Assembly: GCA_030522415.1 (NCBI GenBank)
Contig: CM060125.1
Coordinates: 27,607,167 to 27,671,166, forward strand
Direction of reading: 5' to 3'
DNA: 64,000 bases
DNA from: Channallabes apus
Taxonomy: Eukaryota; Chordata; Actinopteri; Siluriformes; Clariidae
Every line of letters starts with the position of its first letter. Within the stretch, counting starts at the first letter, position 1. Of the stretch, positions 1 through 10,374 are shown piece by piece. Made by a program: the position numbers and the translations under genes. The notes beneath the pieces were generated by a model. The model was not told where the DNA came from. It did no database searches and worked only from the letters and a program-made list of their open reading frames with translations.

Positions 1-561
1 TAGGACTAACTAAATGCTGGGTTAATGTAACCCAGCAAGATGGGTTATTTGTTTAACCCAACAACATGGGTTAAATATTCAATCCAAATGCTAGGTCATA
101 TTTAACTATAATGCTGGGTTAATTCCACCACATAAATTGGTCTATTTGTGAGGTAGAATTGGGTTAATTCTACCTCACAAATAGGTTATTATTATTTTCA
201 TGTTTTACAGTGAATCTGTAAAAAAAAAAAAAAAAACACGCATGTCTATTAAACAGTTAAATTACTTTGATATACTGGTCTATTACAAAAAACATACATG
301 TATGCAATAAACATCATCCTATTAAATGTTCTTAGAAAAAAACATTTATTTTTCAAAAGCACAAGAACAGATAATCAACAGTGACATCATTACTATACTA
401 TTACTGATAAGAGCAGAATGGAGTAATTGAACAAATAGGCTGAAGCAACTTCTACAGAGCAGGATCAAAACTATCCAGCCCTGGTCTCATTTTAACATAC
501 AAACACTGTCTGTCTATGACTTTTCAGGTAGGTCTCGCTATTTCATAGCAACATTACAACA

Positions 562-663
562 TTACTGAGAGCAGTGCTGGTCATTATCTCCCAACGTCAG
601 GATGTAGGGGTACGGCCTCGACACTTCAGCCCGCTGGAGGTATTCCACCATGTTGGTTCCAAC
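562..663 (-). CDS. Putative last coding exon inside TIR element
   Basis: Reading the minus strand, a pyrimidine-rich stretch ending CTTTCTTTCTAAG (splice acceptor) is followed by 33 open codons and a TAA. The peptide runs from VGTNMVEYL to the C-terminus GDNDQHCSQ. It is not a transposase and I do not recognise it, though it feels like the end of a small ORF found in many fish repeat-derived predictions. The frame that is open does not follow directly from the putative first exon at 1644-1660, so another exon is needed or one piece is wrong. Confidence 0.35.
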   Translation of the reverse strand, partial: VGTNMVEYLQRAEVSRPYPYILTLGDNDQHCSQ

Positions 664-1643
664 CTTAGAAAGAAAGAAATGAAAAAGTTAAAATTTTGTT
701 GAATAGCAAAGATTAAACTGAATAAGACTCTCAATTTCGTGTGAAATACGATTGATACTAAAAAATTACAAAGCTGCCCACTAAGATAGTGTATAGGTAA
801 CCAGAAACAAAAACATGGAGACAGCTACTACCAAAAATAAAACAGCAGAATAAGCATGGCTTTTAGGATACAACTCTTTATGTCAGACTAGTTGATATTG
901 TAGTCTGCATTGATTTTAAGCTAATTACCGAAAAAATGTCATAGCTGGTGTCATACTGGTACATTACAATCACCAAAATATTAATACTTCATCTAGTAGT
1001 TACCTGTACCGCTGTGGTACTTTTTCCTGTAGTTGGCGCGCTGACTGATAGTTAATTTAACTTTGGTTAAAGAGAGCTACCTGGTTAGCTTACATGCTAT
1101 TACTGGTGATACATTTGCATACTTGCCAAAGGGGGAAAGGTGTAAAATATTGTTATAACTAGGGAGAAACGCAGGAGAAATTTGACCGCAGAGTAAATTA
1201 CTAGCTAGTGAAAAACGGGAGGGTTACCAGGTCTGTATATTTGTGAGAGGGTCAGTGTTTTGTAACACACCAGCATTTTATTGTCTCAAGCAGTGAGTTT
1301 AATAAAGTTCTAAAGTGGTTGCTAATGCTAGCAAACTAACTAAATGCCTGGTCATGGTAGCCCTACAGTTAACAGTTTAGCGTTCATTCATCACTTCACC
1401 ATCTTCGTAACCCTGCAAACATTCTACAGAAAAAGCTAAAAAGCTCAGACATCTTAGCCGTTTCTTTCATACACAGGTGGGGTTTATGGCTAGCAGCTAT
1501 TCTCAGCTAAATTATCATCCAGTACCTCAGACCAGCCGGAAAGTGTGTGTGTAACCTTAACACGGTAACAGTAATAAATGTTACATATAGTAATAATTTT
1601 TCAGTCATATGTGAATTAGGTGAGTGAACATGTGTATACAGAC

Positions 1644-1660
1644 CTTGTATTTAACGCCAT
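1644..1660 (-). CDS. Putative start exon (ATG to splice donor)
   Basis: On the minus strand an ATG in context GGAAATGGCG opens five codons (MALNT) plus two bases and then meets AG|GTCTGT, a usable splice donor. It lies about 110-240 bp inside the right terminus, where a promoter and 5' UTR for an element-borne gene would be expected. With 562-663 it would define a spliced mini-gene. Short, so support is weak. Confidence 0.25.
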
Positions 1661-1959
1661 TTCCCCTTAAATGTCCGAGGAGGATGAACCGTCATCAGCG
1701 GTGTGAGAGCTCAAGAGACACGAAGCTGAGTGACAGCCGCTGAATCCACCGGTGAACTTTGGGGGAAGGGCCAAGCAAACTTCAACCCAGCAGCTGGGTT
1801 ACACAAAAACTACCCAACTCTCTGTAAATAACCCAGAAAAATGACCCAACAGCGGCAACCCAGCATTTGGGTAGAAAAAACAACCCAGCATTTTTTAGAG
1901 TGTAGGCAGCAAGGTAAATACACAAAACTTACCGTCAAATTATTTTTTCCCTTAATAAC

Positions 1960-1961
1960 TA

Positions 1962-2001
<40 letters not shown>

Positions 2002-2008
2002 TTTTTTA
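1960..2008. repeat. (TA)n plus poly-T tract
   Basis: About 12 TA dinucleotides followed by about 25 T. Simple sequence next to the right end of the TIR element. Confidence 0.9.
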
Positions 2009-2099
2009 AGCACCATGGCAAATCTCTCGTAGTCAATTTTTTAACCCGTTTTAAACACATACACACATGCATACACATTTTTATAGAAATGCACTTAGT

Positions 2100-2310
2100 T
2101 AATTTAATTTGCCTTACATTGTTGAATGAGGATGGGTTCCAAAACCAAAAATCAACATTGATTCAATGTTTGTCTTTTCAACACAGAAAAGCATTGAATT
2201 ATCAACATTGATTCAACATTATTTAGCATTGAAAAATCAACCTCAACCAAAATGATGATTCTGATGAAATTTCAACATTGAATCAATGTCACCTTGCTAT
2301 CTGGGATGTG
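2100..2310. repeat. MITE-like repeat with ATCAACATTGATTCAA motifs
   Basis: The block contains several copies of ATCAACATTGATTCAA and variants, on both strands because the motif is nearly palindromic. It ends with a sequence around ACCTTGCTATCTGGGAT that resembles a terminal motif of fish MITEs. No ORF. Class assignment not possible by eye. Confidence 0.4.
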
Positions 2311-2429
2311 TTGAAAAAAGCTCCATATCCATATAATAACGTTTTAAATTTAAATCACACAAATGCATTGGACACCCTGCACATTATATTTGGAATCCCA
2401 ACATAAAGAACATGTGTTAAATGTATTAT

Positions 2430-3002
2430 TAGTTTAATGTAACTGAAGAAAAACAAATATTAGCCTGCTAAAAAAAATAGCAGTGTCATCATTCATCTTT
2501 ACAAAGTGATTAATTTACCATTTAAACAAAAATGCTTGAAGTTTAATCTTTCTTGTGCATCTCTGAACTAATATTTAGTTGAATAACCATGGTCTCTGAG
2601 AACTGCTTCACATCTGTGACAATTGTACTACACGCCACAATTCCTCTGCATTTCTTGACTTGACTGCCTCAGAAACAGCATTTTTAATGTTAGTCCACAA
2701 GTTTTCTATTGGATTAAGGTCTGGGGATTGGGCTGGCCACTCCATAACGTCAATCTGGTTGGTCTGGAACCAAGATGCTGCTTGCTTACTGGTGTGTCTG
2801 GGGTCGTTGTCTTGTTGAAACACCCATTTCAAGGGCATTTCTCTTCGGGATAAGGCAACATGACCTACAGTATTTACGTATTATGATGTACTCAAATTGA
2901 TTCATGATCCCTGAAATGTAATGAAATGAAATAAACAGGCCCAACACCATAGTACGAGAAGCATCCCCATATCATGATGCTTGTGTCTCCATGCTTCACT
3001 GT
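2430..3002 (-). pseudogene. Tc1-like transposase, C-terminal half (fossil)
   Basis: The minus-strand frame 2838-2608 contains FQQDNDPRHTSK (second catalytic Asp) and, 34-35 residues later, SPDLNPIENLW (catalytic Glu), the DD34E signature of Tc1/mariner transposases. Upstream on the same strand (to about 3000) a KHGDTSIMIWGCFSY-type block continues the catalytic core but the frame is broken between 2840 and 2930. N-terminal DNA-binding domain and first Asp are missing. An end-like TAGCAGTG motif lies near 2475. Nonfunctional. It abuts a different Tc1 fossil in the opposite orientation at about 3003. Confidence 0.85.
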
Positions 3003-3471
3003 CTTCAGTGTGGGCTACGACAGCAGAAGACCGCACCGGGTACAACTCCTCTCCACTACAAATAGGAAAAAGAGGCTACAATTTGCACGAGCTCACCAAA
3101 ACTGGATAGTTGAAACCTGGAAAAATGTTGCCTGGTCTCGATTTCTGTTGAGACATTCAAATATTAGTCAGAATTTGGCGTAAACAGAATGAGAACATGG
3201 ATCCATCATGCCTTGTTACCACTGTGCAGGCTGGTGGTGGTGGTGTAATGGTGTGGGGGATGTTTTCTTGGCACAGTTTAGGCCCCTTAGTGCCAATTGG
3301 GCATTGTTTAAATGCCACGGCCTACCTGAGCATTGTTTCTGACCATGTCCATCCCTTTATGACCACCATGTACCCATCCTCTGATGGCTACTTCCAGCAG
3401 CATAATGCACCATGTCACACAGGCCGAAAGGGGGCAAAGACCGTATTAGTATGGTGTTCCTAATAATCCTT

Positions 3472-3477
<6 letters not shown>
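3003..3477 (+). pseudogene. Tc1-like transposase fragment, second family
   Basis: Plus-strand frames carry transposase core: HRVQLLSTTNRKKRLQFA, then GGGGVMVWGMFSWHSLGPLV, then YFQQHNAPCH. The last motif is the second catalytic Asp block, but Asp is replaced by His (FQQDN to FQQHN). Immediately after it the element is deleted to its terminus: GTGTTCCTAATAATCCTTTA at about 3454 looks like the 3' TIR. The catalytic Glu region is gone and frames are broken at 3183. Different family from the minus-strand fossil to its left. Confidence 0.8.
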
Positions 3478-3518
<41 letters not shown>

Positions 3519-3525
3519 ATGTATG
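3474..3525. repeat. (GT)n(ATGT)n microsatellite
   Basis: About 12 GT units followed by ATGT/GTAT tetranucleotides, directly abutting the Tc1 terminus at 3477. Confidence 0.95.
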
Positions 3526-3559
3526 TCATATACACCTTACATACACAAACATTTAAGCA

Positions 3560-4300
3560 TTACAAACCTGTAAACTTTTCACCATTCCTGACAGTTTGGG
3601 AAGCCTTTCACAAAATTCTTACAAAAAGTTATTGGAATTTTAGCCCATACCCCCTGACTGAACTGGTGTATCTGAGTCAGGTTTGTAGACCTCCTTGCTT
3701 GCTCACAGCTTTTCAGTTATACTCACAAATTTTCTATTGGATTGCAGTCTTGCCAACTTTAATTCCTTGACTTTGTTGTCCTTAAGCCATTTTGCCATAG
3801 CCTTGAAAATCTTCTTGGGGTCATAATCCATTTGGAAGAAACATTTGCAACCAAGATTTAATCTCCCTGATGATTTACTGGGATGTTACTTAAATATATC
3901 CACATAATATTTCTTCCTTATAATGCCATCTATTTTTTGAAGTGCAATAGACCCTTTTGGAGCAAAGCACATCCACAACATGTGACAACCCCTGTGCTCC
4001 ACATTTGGGTTGGTGTTCTTTGGCCTGCACCTTTTTCCTTAAGACAACAATGGTTATTATGGAAAGAGTAAATTTTTTGTTTCAACAGACTAGAGGACAT
4101 TTCGGAGCAGGGGCTTCTTCTTAGCTGAGCAACCTTTGAGGTTATGTCTGTGGATATAGATACATTTGTACATGCTTCCTCCAGTGTTTTCAAAAAGTCC
4201 TTTGCTGTTGTTCTGGTATTGATTTGCAATGCAAAGTACAGTCTCCTTCATGAGGATGGCATGATCCCATGGTGTTTATACTTGCATAGTATTGTATGTA
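3560..4300 (-). pseudogene. Tc1 transposase remnant (minus strand)
   Basis: This is the coding core of the fossil spanning 3527-5262. Recognisable in order on the minus strand are a CKCFFQMDYD block, KWLKDNKVKEL, the NPIENL glutamate block and a C-terminal stretch FCKNFVKGFPN. Frames change several times; the first Asp region (about 4000-4200) is only faintly recognisable. Confidence 0.7.
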
Positions 4301-4490
4301 CAGATAAATATGGTATTTTTAGGGATTTGGAAATTAATTCCAAGGATGAACTAGACTTGTGGCAGTCAACAACAATTTTTCTGAGGTCTTGACCTTTTTT
4401 TTTTTTTTTTTTTTTTTTATTATGATGATGTCAAACAAAGAGGCACTGAGTTTGAAGGTAAGCCTAAAAATACATCTACATGTACACCTC

Positions 4491-4968
4491 TGTAACGGGT
4501 TCTACCCTAAGTGCACGGGCGACATCATAAAGCATGGACACAAGGCGAGGTCTTATAGGAAAAAGGGTAATTTATTTAAGGAAAAATGGGGAAGTAAAAA
4601 GTGTTAAAAGAGGGAAGACGGAGAGAAAGGGAAGGAAGGCTTTTGCACGTGCAGGTCCGGGGGCGGAATTCCAGAGTCCTCGTGGGGCTCCCTGGGGCTC
4701 GTCACATTGCCCCACTTGCGTGCAACTCTCGTGCTCCACCGCATCACATACTTCCTGGACCCCAGACTAAACTCCACGTCTTGCTTTTATAATGCGGAGC
4801 AAGCCCGAGATCCTATTATCGTTGATTATCGCCAGCCGGCCCGAATAGGCAGCTCCATCCCTTTGCATGCCTGCAGAAGTGGGTGCCACCTATCAAGGGA
4901 GCCTATGGAGAGAGCGAGGAGCGATAGTAGATTTGGGAGCATGCCCCTCACAGGCGCACACCGTGACA
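4491..4968 (+). repeat. Solo LTR, family A, 5-bp TSD
   Basis: Starts TGTAACGGGT and ends CACCGTGACA, so it has canonical TG...CA ends. It is flanked on both sides by ACCTC (4486-4490 and 4969-4973), a 5-bp target-site duplication. No internal retroelement sequence is attached, so this is a solo LTR left by LTR-LTR recombination. A second copy in inverse orientation lies at 25842-26290 (shared blocks around AAGCCCGAGATCCTATTAT and CGCATTATAAAAGC). It splits a Tc1 fossil and is therefore younger than it. Confidence 0.85.
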
Positions 4969-5262
4969 ACCTCCAATTGACTCAAATGATGCCAAGTAGC
5001 CAGATGATTCTAAATCCATTGCATACTTTTCTGGAATTTTTCAAGCTGTATAAAAGGTACATTCATCTGAGTGTATGAAAGCATTCGACCCACTGGAATT
5101 GTGAAATAATTAATTAGTATAACAATTGTTGGAAAAATTACTTGTGTCATGCATAATGCAAATGTCCTAACAACGTACCACACATATAGTTTGTTACCAT
5201 GGAATCTGTAGAATGGTTTATTGGTTTTAATGACCTAACTGTATGTAAACTTCAAACTTAAG

Positions 5263-6004
5263 CTGTATATGTTTTTAGTTAGACTTAGATAGCCTCTTGG
5301 CATAAAAAAAGAATTAAAAAAATATTGTCTCTCCTACTAACATCTGTATGTGTTTACTTTAGATCGTTATCTGTGCATTCCAAATATTATTTATTTTCAT
5401 ATTTACATTCTGCAACTAGGGGCACTTTTACTTTCAACCAGTTATTTTATAAACCCTACTGTAATATTGCCCAATGGACATTGTTGCAGTAAAGACATTT
5501 TCATTGTTTTAGATTACAAATAAAAATAACATTGTCTGTTACATCTTCACCACAAAATGTTGCCTTGAAATATAAAAGTTTCATAAGGGTTTATTAAACT
5601 CCAGAGTAATAATATACAGAGTTTTAAATATGAAAACTGGTTATTACTTTTATTTATTATAATTTTTTTTGTGATTTCAGGATTACATAGTTTGGATTTC
5701 CCATAATTTTTGTGGCTGTACTCACATATGCTCACTTAAAAACTAAATTAGTTTGACTGATTAGTTTAACTGTACGTATTTAAGAAATGGCTAAAATACA
5801 GTAAACTGTAGTACATTGGAGAAACCAAAAAGAGCTGAAGCCTGAGGTTCGCATGACATCTTAAAAATATCAAAGAACGCAGAGGGAATGGGGTCAAAAT
5901 GGAAAAAAAAAAATTCTACTTCTTGGTCACATTCCTGGCAGGTTCACGTCTATCAAGTTGTCACTAATTTCCTTTCACGCACATGATCACGCACTCACCA
6001 GGTC

Positions 6005-6005
<1 letters not shown>
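5263..6005. other. AT-rich DNA, no gene recognised
   Basis: No ORF with recognisable content, no RNA gene, no clear repeat boundaries. The open frame at 5547-5735 (minus) is low-complexity and not convincing. Confidence 0.6.
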
Positions 6006-6052
<47 letters not shown>

Positions 6053-6065
6053 CATCATTATTATG
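6006..6065. repeat. (ATT)n microsatellite
   Basis: About 16 uninterrupted ATT units and a short imperfect tail. Translation into poly-Ile is an artefact. Confidence 0.98.
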
Positions 6066-6510
6066 TTATTATTATGTCTGATCAGCTCAGACCACACTCT
6101 TACCAGGCGCCTATCATGTGATTACAATGTTGTCATTGCATCTGGTGCGTTGGTATAAAAAACATGACAGATGCAGCGCTTTTCATCACAAAGTGATGGT
6201 ACTGTATGAGGAATTGGATCCAGTATTTATAACTAAATTCTCTGAACATGAGATTCACTGATAAGGGAGCAATAAAATAAGGAAGGCAAAAGATGTATTG
6301 ACAACAGTAATTATGTGATAAACCATTTCGAAAGTGGCTTCAACCACATCAGCAAACGAATGAAATAAGCCTGTACTGTACATAACCTTTAAAAAGCTGA
6401 AAGTCTGCATTTGAACTCATTCATGTATTAATTATTTTATTTTAGCTTAAATACATTGCGCCATCCAGTTTAAATTTCTAACTTTTAAAACATGCAAATA
6501 TTTATAGACC

Positions 6511-6514
<4 letters not shown>
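6066..6514. other. No feature recognised
   Basis: AT-rich sequence without recognisable coding or repeat signatures. Confidence 0.5.
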
Positions 6515-6597
<83 letters not shown>

Positions 6598-6602
6598 GTA
6601 TA
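6515..6602. repeat. (GT)n(AT)n microsatellite
   Basis: About 13 GT units followed by about 25 AT units. The overlapping minus-strand ORFs rich in TYIYIY/THTHTH are shadows of this repeat. Confidence 0.98.
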
Positions 6603-6925
6603 TAGTTCTTTGAATTTATGGGCAGTTCCAGCATTATGTACATGACATTTGAACTCATACTGATGAATGAAAAGCCTTCCACAACAAAGACAGCCACAGA
6701 CAGAGAACAACAAGAGACTTGAATGAACACCAAAGGTGCAGATTTGAAAATGTTTTTGAAATAAGTAATTTAATTAAATAATAAACTACGTTTAGGGTTA
6801 AGTTGACGGGTATGGTATGAATCTATCACCTGCAAACAATATAAAGAATATGGTTAAATATTTTAATAGACTTAAGCAAAGTTTGAATAAACTGGCGGCA
6901 AAGTCACATAATGGTTAGGAGTGTG
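6603..6925. other. No feature recognised
   Basis: AT-rich intergenic-like sequence. Nothing supportable seen. Confidence 0.5.
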
Positions 6926-7065
6926 GTATGTGTGTGCACTGCGATGGATTGGCACTCTATCCAGGGTTTATCCTGCCTAGTGCCCTAAGCTTCCTGGAAT
7001 AGGCTCCAGGCCCCCCAAGATCCTGTATACAGAAGTAATGTTATAGAAGATAAGTGAGTAAATAA
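6926..7065 (+). repeat. V-SINE-like 3' fragment
   Basis: Contains the 3' block GCGATGGATTGGCACTCTAT, then CCTAGTGCCCTAAGC and TAGGCTCCAGG, shared with the fuller copies at 16303-16670 and 62261-62930. The tRNA-like head is missing. The tail is degenerate (AGTGAGTAAATAAAT). Not coding. Confidence 0.8.
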
Positions 7066-7740
7066 ATTTATTTTATTCTCTTTTTCTTTGAAGTTTTCAG
7101 CATTTCTGTGCCTTTTTGTACCTAGCATACAACCTTACTGTTTAATTTGCAAGTAAAAGTTTAGTCAATATAAACAAATGTTATTTTATCATGATAAGGT
7201 TTGCTTTTTCTTGTACTTATATTCATACATGCTGTTAAAATGGAAAGAGATGAAGCGTACCGAACAGCAGCACCCCCTTCAGGTGAACTGCAGCACACTC
7301 TCTGTTCAGTTTACCTCAGGAAGAGAGAGAGGGGGGAAGAAATCCTGTCAGCAGCTAATCTGAACTGTCAATCGCAAATTTAATGTTTAATTGTTAATTT
7401 GGAAGAGTTAAACCATGGTGTCCAAATACATATCAAGTTTTACTTCAGGTAAGAACATTTTAAGTTATTTTCTTAACAAGTATGTCTAGTCTTTCACCAC
7501 AACAAACACACCATCACTCATAGTAACACATGCTAACTATACTGTACTAACTGTAAGCATTTAGCTGGCTAATGTTCTCAATGTGTTTTAAGTTAAATGT
7601 AACTATTGTTGGTCAGTTCTAAAAATAATAATACCCATGTTTGCTGAATACACTTTGTCACAATTAAAAAATGCAACAAATATGTTAATATCTATATAAT
7701 TAAATAATAATATTTTTGTTTGTACATTGGTCAGAACTCC
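7066..7740. other. Noncoding, nothing identified
   Basis: A short open frame at 7240-7380 (starts MERDEAYRTAA, ends NLNCQSQI) has mixed composition but no homology I recognise. AT content otherwise high. No splice framework or repeat ends seen. Confidence 0.4.
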
Positions 7741-7917
7741 CTCTTTCAATGATGTATCTCATACATTGGACGACCTGAAACCCATCTCAAAGAAATGTCT
7801 ATGTTAAGAGAAATTTGTCACAGCAAAACTGGCTGAACTGAATTCAGTAGAACTTTGCCAGTCCTTTGGTATCTGTTAAACCTGCACCATAAAAGGAATC
7901 AAAATAGGGATGTTATG
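7741..7917 (+). pseudogene. Coding-like patch, left part (unrecognised)
   Basis: A plausible acceptor (TTGTACATTGGTCAG) precedes this segment. One frame reads EKFVTAKLAELNSVELCQSF, another closer to the insertion reads KRNQNRDVM and continues in the same frame on the far side of the outer hAT insertion (9588 onward, RGYVPDYVKASGAFLNEYSH). Frames are therefore broken at least once. I do not recognise a family. A similar pattern, RRDVISSYMPDA, recurs at 9860-9925. Confidence 0.25.
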
Positions 7918-8006
7918 TAGTTCATTCTTTTTGAACGAATCTTTAACATGACTCAGCTGTATGAGTAGTCTTAGAGTTATTCGTTCATTTTCTATTACGT
8001 GCGCAT

Positions 8007-9069
8007 TAGGGCTGCACGATATATCGAAAAAATATCGTTATCGCGATAATGGCATGCGCGATAACCATATCGCAAAGAGTTGCGATAAATACTTTATTTG
8101 CCAAGCATTTGTGTGTCCAAATTTGACCAATCAGATGGGCCCTTACCATGTTTATACCCGCTTATATATTATTTATATCTTTATAATTAATTCTGTCGCG
8201 AACTAACCCGGGATGATCAGAAGACTTGGCGATTAGCCGTTAGCCTTTTGTAGCGTGGACGGTAAACCCAAACGCGGAAGCAAGCGAGTCGGCAGGATAA
8301 CCACGCGAATTAGTTTAAGGACTCTCACAGAAGGGGAGCAAGGGAAAAACACAAATTTAGCCCGCGTCCTATAAACACACACTCGAATCAGAAAGTAAAT
8401 AATCTGAACCGACATGGCGAACTCAGTGACTAAGCTGTATGAGGTGGTTTGTTTACTCCTCTTATACTTCCTGGTTCGCGCCCGCATTACTTCCGGGTCC
8501 TAGTGCCGGTCGCGGAGCGAGAGAGAGAGTGTGTGTGTGTGACAAATAGTATTTATTTATTTAATTTTTCTTTAATAATATTTATTTTTATTTAAAAAAA
8601 AAAACAACAAAAAAAAAAACAGGCAAGCCAAAGGAAATATTTTGTTTAAAAGATGCTCTTGTTTTAAGACACTATTGATGAGTGTATTGTTACACATAAA
8701 TAAAAAGTAATGTTTGAAAATAATTCATATTGTGTTGGCAGGATTATAGTAACAGCAAACCAGAAATCAATATATCTGCTGAGGATTTTAAGTCATTCAT
8801 AGTGTTTTGAAGTCTAAATATTTGCAACTTCCTTGACATATAGTTTCTTTTTAGCCTGAATTAGATTTAATTACATCAGACGAATATCTATTACCTGTTT
8901 ATTTTAGTATGATCATTGTATATAAATAAATAATAAAAAAAATAGGCAATAATAATAATTTAAAAAATGCATTTCTCTAGGGAAATGTTATATCGCAAGA
9001 AATATCGTTATCGCAATATTCAACAACAATATCGCATATCGCTTATTTTCCTAATATCGTGCAGCCCTA
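8007..9069. mobile_element. Inner hAT MITE with 8-bp TSD
   Basis: Starts TAGGGCTGCACGATATATCG and ends in the inverted copy ATCGTGCAGCCCTA, with further ATATCG/CGATAT palindromic motifs inside. Flanked by perfect GTGCGCAT duplications (7999-8006 and 9070-9077). 8-bp TSD plus the terminal motif identify a hAT-type nonautonomous element. It lies inside the outer hAT and itself contains an LTR at 8194-8544. Confidence 0.9.
8194..8544 (+). repeat. Solo LTR, family B (nested)
   Basis: Begins TGTCGCGAACTAACCC and ends GTGTGTGTGACA (TG...CA). The middle has a GGTAAACCCAAACGCGGAAG block and an ACTTCCGGGTCCTAGTGCCG block, both present in inverted orientation in the LTR at 59727-60022 and partly at 10484-10720. 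Flanking pentamers are AATTC and AATAG, only partly matching, so the TSD is decayed or the boundary is off by a little. No internal element attached. Confidence 0.65.
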
Positions 9070-9587
9070 GTGCGCATGCGCAAATCATCGCAAAATCTCC
9101 GTAGGTTATGCAGAGGAAACAGAATTGAGCGATTCTTTCTCAATGGCTCTTCTACTCCAAGTCGTTCGTTGTTTTGTCACGTGACTCCCATAGACGCTAT
9201 GCAGTGCAGTACACAGGAAACAGAATTGAACGGTTCTCAACGAATCTTTAAGTCCAGAGTCATTCGTTCTTTTGTCTCGTCATTCCCATAGATGCTATGC
9301 GGTGCAATAGATTTAAAAGAACGAACGACTCAGACTGGAAGATATGAGAGTTTATGTTTATTATAATATGTCCTTAGCTGCACTGTAATATTTTCATTAC
9401 TGGAACTATAGTCAAAACTTGTGTATGTAGACGTATTGGGGGTGTTTTTATTGAAAACGCAACATTTTAATTTATTTCTGATCAAAAGAACAAAATGAAC
9501 TAAATGACTCAAAAAAAGATTTGTTCATTTTGATGAACGTGATTCAAGGAACCGAGTCACTAAAATGATTCAAACTTCCTATCACTA

Positions 9588-9925
9588 ATGTTATGAGAGG
9601 TTATGTGCCAGATTATGTCAAAGCATCTGGAGCTTTTTTGAATGAATATAGCCATCGCCTTTCTCGAGGTGGGTGAGAGTAAATCAACAAGATAGTTTAT
9701 CATGTATTGAAAGAGAATGCGGAAGACACAAACAATGGCAATGCACCGAACAAACTGCCACAATCCTCACCAAACAAACCAACGTACAATACAGCATGGC
9801 TTACTCCAACAAAATGGTACTTACACTATGGAAACTGAACCTTGCACCATAAATGAAATCAAAATGTTGAGTAGAAGGGATGTTATTAGCAGTTATATGC
9901 CAGATGCTGATCAACTTATTTTTTA
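9588..9925 (+). pseudogene. Coding-like patch, right part (unrecognised)
   Basis: Directly after the outer hAT the frame continued from the left flank reads RGYVPDYVKASGAFLNEYSH and stops at about 9675. A second short frame with partly similar content (INEIKMLSRRDVISSYMPDA) ends at 9923. The two RDV...Y.PD stretches suggest either a repeat within a protein or two copies of the same exon. No known domain recognised. Decayed. Confidence 0.25.
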
Positions 9926-10140
9926 ACTTGAACATTTTAACTATTTCTACAAACTCTTGACTAATGTTTGTCTACAGTTAATCATGTGAATTAGAAAAGA
10001 AAAAAATATGTTTATAGCATATGTAGTGTTTAGTGATCATTTAGGCAGAGTTAAACATTGTGTGAATAGTAAACTGTCTGTCATACAAGTAGAACATACT
10101 GGAATGAGTGCATAAATATGTCAGGCAGTAAGAGTGAAAG

Positions 10141-10182
<42 letters not shown>
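10141..10182. repeat. (GT)n microsatellite
   Basis: About 21 GT units. Confidence 0.98.
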
Positions 10183-10184
<2 letters not shown>

Positions 10185-10316
10185 CCATCCCATCCCAATG
10201 TGTAGACATCCCATCACAGGATCATTCTCCACTCAGCGCTGCTGCAGCAGATAAAGTTTAGATAAGCTATACTCCCATAATACGCCCACAGAGTTGCACA
10301 TCCACACACACAAACA

Positions 10317-10350
10317 TATATATATATATATATGTATATGTATGTGTGTG
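10317..10350. repeat. (TA)n(TG)n microsatellite
   Basis: TA units followed by TGTATG/TGTG; short and imperfect. Confidence 0.9.
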
Positions 10351-10374
10351 TCAATTTACGTACACGCGTAATGG

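Larger units (their letters stand above)
1..1904 (-). mobile_element. TIR DNA transposon, left end outside window
   Basis: Both flanks are built from CTGGGTT/AACCCAG motifs in inverted orientation (about 1-170 and 1770-1904). The right end finishes with a block whose reverse complement begins TACACTCTAAAAAATGCTGG, a terminal motif I associate with nonautonomous hAT-like elements of fish; the assignment is from memory. The left end may lie outside the window. The interior carries no transposase. It has two gene-like pieces on the minus strand: a start exon near 1660 and a terminal exon at 562-663. Superfamily uncertain; TIR nature fairly sure. Confidence 0.5.
3527..5262 (-). mobile_element. 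Tc1 (passport-like) fossil element, split by solo LTR
   Basis: The right end near 5230-5262 (minus-strand GAAGTTTACATACAGTTAGG) is the typical Tc1-family terminus related to GGAAGTTTACATACACTTAG. Minus-strand frames in 3600-3830 give degraded transposase: a MDYDPKK block (mutated second Asp block), KAMAKWLKDNKVKEL, then NPIENL with the catalytic Glu. Many frameshifts and stops make it nonfunctional. A 478-bp solo LTR (4491-4968) interrupts it and a poly-T tract lies at 4396-4418. Confidence 0.75.
7918..9587. mobile_element. Outer hAT element with 8-bp TSD
   Basis: Flanked by ATGTTATG on both sides (7910-7917 and 9588-9595), the 8-bp target duplication expected of hAT transposons. The right end, reverse-complemented, reads TAGTGATAGGAAGTTTGAAT and then GTGACTCGGTTCC, a terminus seen in fish hAT MITEs; the left end is shortened (TAGTTCATTC). 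Internal sequence repeats GAACGAACGACTC and TCATTCGTTC in several places. No transposase. It contains a second hAT element at 8007-9069. Confidence 0.75.

Noticed and set aside
6447..6733. Two minus-strand ORFs rich in YIYIYI and THTHTH
   Set aside because: Direct translation of a (GT)n(AT)n microsatellite; no real coding content.
10041..10232. Minus-strand ORF with THTHTH run
   Set aside because: Shadow of the (GT)n microsatellite at 10141.
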